Below are positions 33,784 through 38,105 of a stretch of DNA of 38,105 nt, one piece after another. A program made the translations under genes and the position numbers. The stretch's first letter is position 1; each line of letters opens with the position of its first letter. The notes beneath the pieces are model-generated. The model was not told the DNA's origin. It did not search any database and worked only from the letters and a program-made list of their open reading frames with translations. Source of the stretch: an uncultured Pseudomonadota bacterium (GTDB lineage: Bacteria > Pseudomonadota > Gammaproteobacteria > Methylococcales > Methylomonadaceae); contig CAIVBX010000147.1 in NCBI GenBank assembly GCA_903904275.1, positions 1-38,105 of the forward strand, given 5' to 3'.

Positions 33784-36456
33784 ATGAGTAGCACTTTTTT
33801 TTCAGATATTACGGGTCAAACAGATGTTGATCCAGTCGAAACTCAAGAATGGATTGAAGCGTTGCAATCGGTTTTGGAAGCCGAAGGCAGTGAACGCGCC
33901 CATTTTTTAATTGAACGTTTAGTTGCTGTCACGCGCCACGCGGGTTTTGATATTCCTTTCAGCGCGAATACCGCTTATTTGAATACGATTCCAGTTGAAC
34001 GCCAAGCACAATTCCCTGGTGATGCAACGCTTGAACACCGTATCCGTTCTTATGTTCGTTGGAATGCGATGATGATGGTTTTGCGTGCCAATAAAGACAC
34101 CAATGTCGGCGGTCACATTGCCAGCTTTGCCTCAGCGGCGACTTTATATGACGTAGGTTATAACCATTTTTGGCACGCGCCTTCTGAAAAACACGGCGGG
34201 GATTTAATTTACACGCAAGGTCATTCTTCACCAGGCGAATATGCACGCGCATTTTTGCTAGGACGTTTCACCCATGAACAAATGGATAATTTCCGCCAGG
34301 AAGTTGGTGGCAATGGTTTGTCTTCGTATCCACATCCTTGGCTTATGCCTGAATTTTGGCAATTCCCAACGGTTTCAATGGGGTTAGGACCAATTTGTGC
34401 GATTTATCAAGCGCGTTTTATGCGTTATTTGCGCGACCGTGGGTTGGCAAATACGGATGGACGCAAAGTTTGGGCATTTTTAGGCGATGGTGAAACCGAC
34501 GAACCCGAATCTCTCGGCGCAATTGGTATGGCGGGACGCGAAAATTTAGACAATTTAATTTTCGTGGTGAATTGCAACCTGCAACGTCTTGATGGACCTG
34601 TGCGCGGTAATGGAAAAATTATTCAAGAACTCGAAAGCGAATTCCGTGGTGCGGGTTGGAATGTCATTAAATTGGTTTGGGGCAATCGTTGGGATAGCTT
34701 GTTGGCACGCGATAAAGATGGAATTTTAGCCACACGCATGATGGAATGTGTCGATGGCGATTTCCAAACATTCAAAGCCAAAGATGGCGCGTATGTGCGC
34801 GAACATTTCTTTAACACACCTGAACTGAAAGCGATGGTTTCAGATTGGTCAGATAGAGATATTTGGCAACTCAATCGCGGTGGTCATGATCCCTCGAAAA
34901 TTTTCTCAGCTTTTCAAGCAGCAGTAAATCACAAAGGTCAACCGACGGTCATTTTAGCCAAAACCATTAAAGGTTATGGCATGGGGTCATCGGGCGAAGC
35001 GCAAAATACCTCGCATCAACAGAAAAAAATGAATGACGTGGATATAAAACATATCCGTGATTTGTATCAATTGCCTGTAACCGATGAGCAATTACACGAT
35101 TTACCGTACATTACCTTTGAAGAAGGTTCAAAAGAATTGACCTATATGCGTGAACGTCGCGCGGCTTTGGGCGGTTATTTGCCAGCACGTCGCATGAAAT
35201 CTGACGCGCTTACCGTTCCAACTTTGCAAGATTTCAAAGCCTTACTTGAAGTGAATGATAAAGAAGCCTCAACGACAATGGCGTTTGTGCGAATTTTGAA
35301 TATTTTGGTGAAAGACAAAACCATCGGCAAACGGATTGTGCCGATTGTACCAGATGAATCGCGCACCTTTGGGATGGAAGGCATGTTCCGTCAACTTGGT
35401 ATTTGGTCGCAAGTTGGGCAGCTTTACACACCGCAAGATGCAGATCAATTGATGTTCTACAAAGAAGACAAACACGGTCAAGTTCTACAAGAAGGTATCA
35501 ACGAAGCGGGTGGTTTAGCAGATTGGATTGCGGCAGGTACAGCGTATTCAACCAGCGACACGCCGATGATTCCGTTCTATATTTTCTACTCGATGTTTGG
35601 TTTCCAACGGGTTGGCGATTTAATTTGGGCAGCCGCAGACCAACGTACTCGCGGTTTCTTATTAGGTGGCACAGCAGGTCGTACAACTTTAAACGGTGAA
35701 GGTTTGCAACATGAAGATGGTCATAGTCATTTAATGTCTGCAACCATTCCGAATTGCATTTCTTACGACCCAACTTATGCGTATGAAGTTGCAGTCATTA
35801 TTCAAGATGGTTTACGTCGAATGTACGCAGAGCAAGAAGACGTTTTCTATTACTTAACGGTAATGAACGACAACTACACGCATCCAGCAATGCCCGCAGG
35901 AATTGAACAAGACATTTTGAAAGGCATGTACTCGTTCAAAAAAGGCGACCAAGCGGCAAAATTGAAAGTTAATTTACTCGGTTCAGGCGCAATTTTCCGA
36001 GAAGCTGAATTTGCCGCAGAACTTTTGAAAAATGATTGGGGCGTGGAAGCCGATTTATGGAGTTGCCCAAGTTTCACCGAATTGGCGCGTGATGCAAAAA
36101 CGTGTGAACGTTGGAATCGTTTGCATCCAACTGAAACACCAAAACAATCACACGTTAGCAAATTATTACCGAATTCAAACGTTCCCGTAATTGCTGCAAC
36201 GGATTACATTCGTGCATTCGCAGAGCAAATCCGCAGCGAAATCAAAGCACCGTACACGGTTTTAGGTACTGATGGTTTTGGACGTTCTGACACTCGCGAA
36301 CATTTGCGCCATTTCTTTGAAGTTGACCGTTTCCACATTACCGTTGCCGCGCTCAAAAGTTTGGCAGATAACGGGCAATTTGAACTTAGCAAAGTGGAAG
36401 TTGCGATTGCGAAATACGGCATCAATGCTGACGTTAAAGCCCCTTGGTTGAAATAA
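33784..36456 (+). CDS. aceE: Pyruvate dehydrogenase E1 component, homodimeric
   Basis: AceE decarboxylates pyruvate with thiamine diphosphate and passes the acetyl group to the lipoyl arm of E2. The single-chain, 890-residue form (rather than alpha/beta subunits) is typical of gammaproteobacteria. The ThDP motif runs from GDGETDEPES (about 236-245) to NCNLQRLDGPVRGNGKI, and the HQQKKMND segment and EDGHSHLM active-site region are present. It opens the aceE-aceF-lpd operon, with the next gene's ATG 12 bases after the stop behind AAGGAAGGA. Identification is certain by length and motifs. Confidence 0.97.
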   Translation: MSSTFFSDITGQTDVDPVETQEWIEALQSVLEAEGSERAHFLIERLVAVTRHAGFDIPFSANTAYLNTIPVERQAQFPGDATLEHRIRSYVRWNAMMMVLRANKDTNVGGHIASFASAATLYDVGYNHFWHAPSEKHGGDLIYTQGHSSPGEYARAFLLGRFTHEQMDNFRQEVGGNGLSSYPHPWLMPEFWQFPTVSMGLGPICAIYQARFMRYLRDRGLANTDGRKVWAFLGDGETDEPESLGAIGMAGRENLDNLIFVVNCNLQRLDGPVRGNGKIIQELESEFRGAGWNVIKLVWGNRWDSLLARDKDGILATRMMECVDGDFQTFKAKDGAYVREHFFNTPELKAMVSDWSDRDIWQLNRGGHDPSKIFSAFQAAVNHKGQPTVILAKTIKGYGMGSSGEAQNTSHQQKKMNDVDIKHIRDLYQLPVTDEQLHDLPYITFEEGSKELTYMRERRAALGGYLPARRMKSDALTVPTLQDFKALLEVNDKEASTTMAFVRILNILVKDKTIGKRIVPIVPDESRTFGMEGMFRQLGIWSQVGQLYTPQDADQLMFYKEDKHGQVLQEGINEAGGLADWIAAGTAYSTSDTPMIPFYIFYSMFGFQRVGDLIWAAADQRTRGFLLGGTAGRTTLNGEGLQHEDGHSHLMSATIPNCISYDPTYAYEVAVIIQDGLRRMYAEQEDVFYYLTVMNDNYTHPAMPAGIEQDILKGMYSFKKGDQAAKLKVNLLGSGAIFREAEFAAELLKNDWGVEADLWSCPSFTELARDAKTCERWNRLHPTETPKQSHVSKLLPNSNVPVIAATDYIRAFAEQIRSEIKAPYTVLGTDGFGRSDTREHLRHFFEVDRFHITVAALKSLADNGQFELSKVEVAIAKYGINADVKAPWLK

Positions 36457-36467
36457 GGAAGGAACCC

Positions 36468-37763
36468 ATGAGTACAACAATTGAAATTAAAGTCCCAGAC
36501 ATTGGCAACGTGCATGATGTGGAAGTGGTGGCAGTTGAAATTCAAACGGGCGATGTGATTGAAATCGATCAAACGTTGATTACACTCGAAACCGATAAGG
36601 CAAGCATGGACGTTCCTTCGTCAGCAGCGGGAACGGTTCAGCAAGTTCATATCAAAGTTGGTGATAAAGTGAACGAAGGTTCATTGATTATCACGGTTTT
36701 GGTCAGTGACGAAGTGGCAACACCTGCGCCCGTTGCTGAAACGGCCCCCGCATCCGAGCCTGCGCCTGTCGTTGAAGAAGTGAAAGCGGTTGACGTTGTC
36801 GCGCCAAAATCTGCTGCTCCTGAAATCCCCCCCGCCCCTCTTTCCAAGGGGGGAGAAACCAAAGGCAAAGCACACGCTTCGCCAGCCGTAAGATTATTTG
36901 CGCGTGAATTAGGCGTTGATATTAGCCAAATTTCGCAAGGCAACGGTCGTAAAGGTCGCATTTTAAAAGATGACGTGAAAGCGTATGTCAAAAAAGCATT
37001 GACCGAAGGCATCACCGTCACAGGTGGCGCAGCATTGCCAAAAATTGCCGTACCTGATTTTGCTGTTTTTGGTGACATCGACACTCAGCCACTCAGCAAA
37101 ATTAACAAACTCACAGGTCAGCACATGACCAGTGTGTGGTTGAATTTGCCGATGGTGACGTATCACGACGACGCAGACATTACCGAAATGGAAGCGTTCC
37201 GTGTGTCGCTCAATTCTCAAAAAAATGTTGATGTTAAATTCACAGGCTTGTTATTCATCATCAAAGCGTTATCCGCTGCGATGCAACAATTCCCACGCTT
37301 CAATTCGTCGCTTTCTAGCGATGGTCAAAGTTTGATTTTCAAAAAATATCTTAACATCGGCATTGCGGTTGATACGCCGAATGGTTTGGTTGTGCCTGTT
37401 TTGCGTGATATTCCGAATAAATCGTTGAAACAATTAGCGGCTGAACTCGGTGAAAAAAGCGAAAAAGCACGCGCTGGAAAACTCACTGCCGCTGATATGC
37501 AAGGCGGTTGTATGAGTATTTCAAGTTTGGGCGGCATCGGTGGCAAAGCGTTCACGCCAATCGTCAACGCGCCCGAAGTTGCCATTTTGGGTGTAACAAA
37601 ATCAACGATGCAACCTGTTTGGAATGGTAGCGAATTTGTACCACGTCTGATATTACCGCTGGATTTAACTTATGACCATCGCGTGATTGATGGTGCAGAA
37701 GGCGCACGGTTTATGGAAGCGTTGAAATACTATTTGAGCGACGTACGTCGTTTGTTGGTTTAA
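36468..37763 (+). CDS. aceF: Pyruvate dehydrogenase E2, dihydrolipoamide acetyltransferase
   Basis: AceF carries the acetyl group from E1 to CoA and forms the core of the pyruvate dehydrogenase complex. The 431-residue protein has a single N-terminal lipoyl domain (about 1-80, lipoylated K44 in ETDKASM), where E. coli has three. An Ala/Pro/Glu linker (about 82-132) leads to a peripheral subunit-binding domain (about 137-175) and the catalytic domain, with DHRVIDG at 403-409. The start at 36468 follows AAGGAAGGA and gives the lipoyl domain directly; the frame is open eight codons further back. The linker holds a G/C-rich palindrome encoding EIPPAPLSKGGE (119-130), described separately. lpd follows after 10 bases. 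Confidence 0.95.
   Translation: MSTTIEIKVPDIGNVHDVEVVAVEIQTGDVIEIDQTLITLETDKASMDVPSSAAGTVQQVHIKVGDKVNEGSLIITVLVSDEVATPAPVAETAPASEPAPVVEEVKAVDVVAPKSAAPEIPPAPLSKGGETKGKAHASPAVRLFARELGVDISQISQGNGRKGRILKDDVKAYVKKALTEGITVTGGAALPKIAVPDFAVFGDIDTQPLSKINKLTGQHMTSVWLNLPMVTYHDDADITEMEAFRVSLNSQKNVDVKFTGLLFIIKALSAAMQQFPRFNSSLSSDGQSLIFKKYLNIGIAVDTPNGLVVPVLRDIPNKSLKQLAAELGEKSEKARAGKLTAADMQGGCMSISSLGGIGGKAFTPIVNAPEVAILGVTKSTMQPVWNGSEFVPRLILPLDLTYDHRVIDGAEGARFMEALKYYLSDVRRLLV
36826..36854. repeat. G/C-rich palindrome inside the aceF linker
   Basis: TCCCCCC (36826-36832) and GGGGGGA (36848-36854) form a perfect 7-base-pair stem. The element stands out as a G/C island in A+T-rich coding DNA. It keeps the reading frame and encodes part of EIPPAPLSKGGE. 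The sequence resembles dispersed short palindromic repeats known from several bacterial genomes; no second copy exists in this window. Confidence 0.65.
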
Positions 37764-37773
37764 GGAGAGAATT

Positions 37774-38105
37774 ATGAGCGATAGTTACAATACAGAAGTT
37801 CTCGTTTTAGGCGGTGGCCCTGGTGGTTATACGGCGGCATTTCGTGCGGCGGATTTAGGCAAAAGCGTTGTGCTAGTTGAACGTTATGGCGTTTTGGGCG
37901 GCGTGTGTTTAAACGTGGGTTGTATTCCGTCAAAAGCGTTATTGCATTTAGCGCATACGATTCATGAAGCCGAAGAATCTGAAAACTTCGGCGTAACATT
38001 CGCCAAACCACAGCTCGACATCGACAAAATTCGGGCATGGCGCATGAGCGTTACCAAAGGGCTGAATGACGGTTTAGGCGCGTTGGCAAAACAACGCAAA
38101 GTCAC
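37774..38105 (+). CDS. lpdA: Dihydrolipoamide dehydrogenase (E3), truncated by window end
   Basis: E3 reoxidises the dihydrolipoyl groups of the pyruvate dehydrogenase complex with FAD and NAD+. Only about the first 110 codons are in the window, with no stop before the end. The FAD-binding dinucleotide fold starts with VLVLGGGPGGYTAAFRAADL (about 9-28), and the redox-active disulfide is seen in GGVCLNVGCIPSKALLH. The ATG at 37774 lies behind AAGGAGAG. It follows aceF by 10 bases, completing the aceE-aceF-lpd operon. Family and role are clear; only the length is unknown. Confidence 0.95.
   Translation, partial: MSDSYNTEVLVLGGGPGGYTAAFRAADLGKSVVLVERYGVLGGVCLNVGCIPSKALLHLAHTIHEAEESENFGVTFAKPQLDIDKIRAWRMSVTKGLNDGLGALAKQRKV

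Noticed and set aside
36647..37084. A 145-residue minus-strand frame opposite aceF
   Set aside because: It is a Thr/Ala/Gly-rich shadow of the aceF linker, with no motif and no ribosome site.

Overview
The window is A+T-rich bacterial chromosome with dense, ordinary gammaproteobacterial housekeeping genes. Evidence for the class includes ZapD, PBP1B with a UB2H-type N-terminus, UbiK, ComM, PilU, class II PyrC, an AceE-type single-chain E1, tRNAs with encoded CCA, and a Pro-Arg-His tRNA cluster. The siroheme-decarboxylase pair, the low G+C content and a G/C-rich palindrome inside aceF would suit a Thiotrichales/Beggiatoa-like sulfur bacterium. That placement is inference; no rRNA or other decisive marker is present.

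Layout. 1-4155 (+): dnaB, then a translationally coupled pair of von Willebrand A membrane proteins (BatA-like, BatB/TPR-like). 4157-5989 (-): ylqF followed by two Lrp-like siroheme decarboxylase subunits (heme d1 or alternative heme pathway). 6077-6265: a decayed IS630-type transposase end. 6289-7863 (-): a membrane-anchored MutS-like ATPase. 8198-8470 (-): tRNA-Pro, tRNA-Arg and tRNA-His behind a strong promoter with a G+C-rich discriminator. 8614-9633 (-): pyrC. 9734-12963 (+): an FmdB-type zinc ribbon, a phosphate-type porin behind a convincing Pho box, and queG. 13061-14635 (-): a PIN-domain/AAA-ATPase pair, directly downstream of cysD (14651-15559, -). 15741-20237 (+): argD-argF, an SH3/membrane-anchor protein, and ilvD. 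20293-21680 (+): coaE-zapD. 21677-24037 (-): PBP1B. 24194-28564 (+): an outer-membrane barrel, a small periplasmic phosphate-binding-like protein, a sensor histidine kinase and an HD-GYP response regulator. 28627-31813 (+): speE, a MarR regulator with a cysteine-rich tail, ubiK and comM. 31906-31993 (+): tRNA-Ser. 31999-33551 (-): pilU followed by a secreted EF-hand protein. 33784-38105 (+): aceE-aceF-lpd, with lpd cut by the window end.

How genes work together. argD/argF are adjacent steps in arginine synthesis. aceE/aceF/lpd encode the pyruvate dehydrogenase complex. The porin/binding protein/kinase/HD-GYP run looks like one signalling unit that could link an envelope cue to c-di-GMP breakdown. 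The Pho box ties the 10179-11834 porin to phosphate starvation.

The best candidates for something undescribed are the AAA-ATPase/PIN pair wedged behind cysD, the four-gene barrel-to-HD-GYP operon, the membrane MutS paralogue, and the MarR protein with a C-terminal Cys cluster. No CRISPR array, rRNA operon or intact insertion sequence was seen. All functions are read from sequence and family knowledge; no database search was run.
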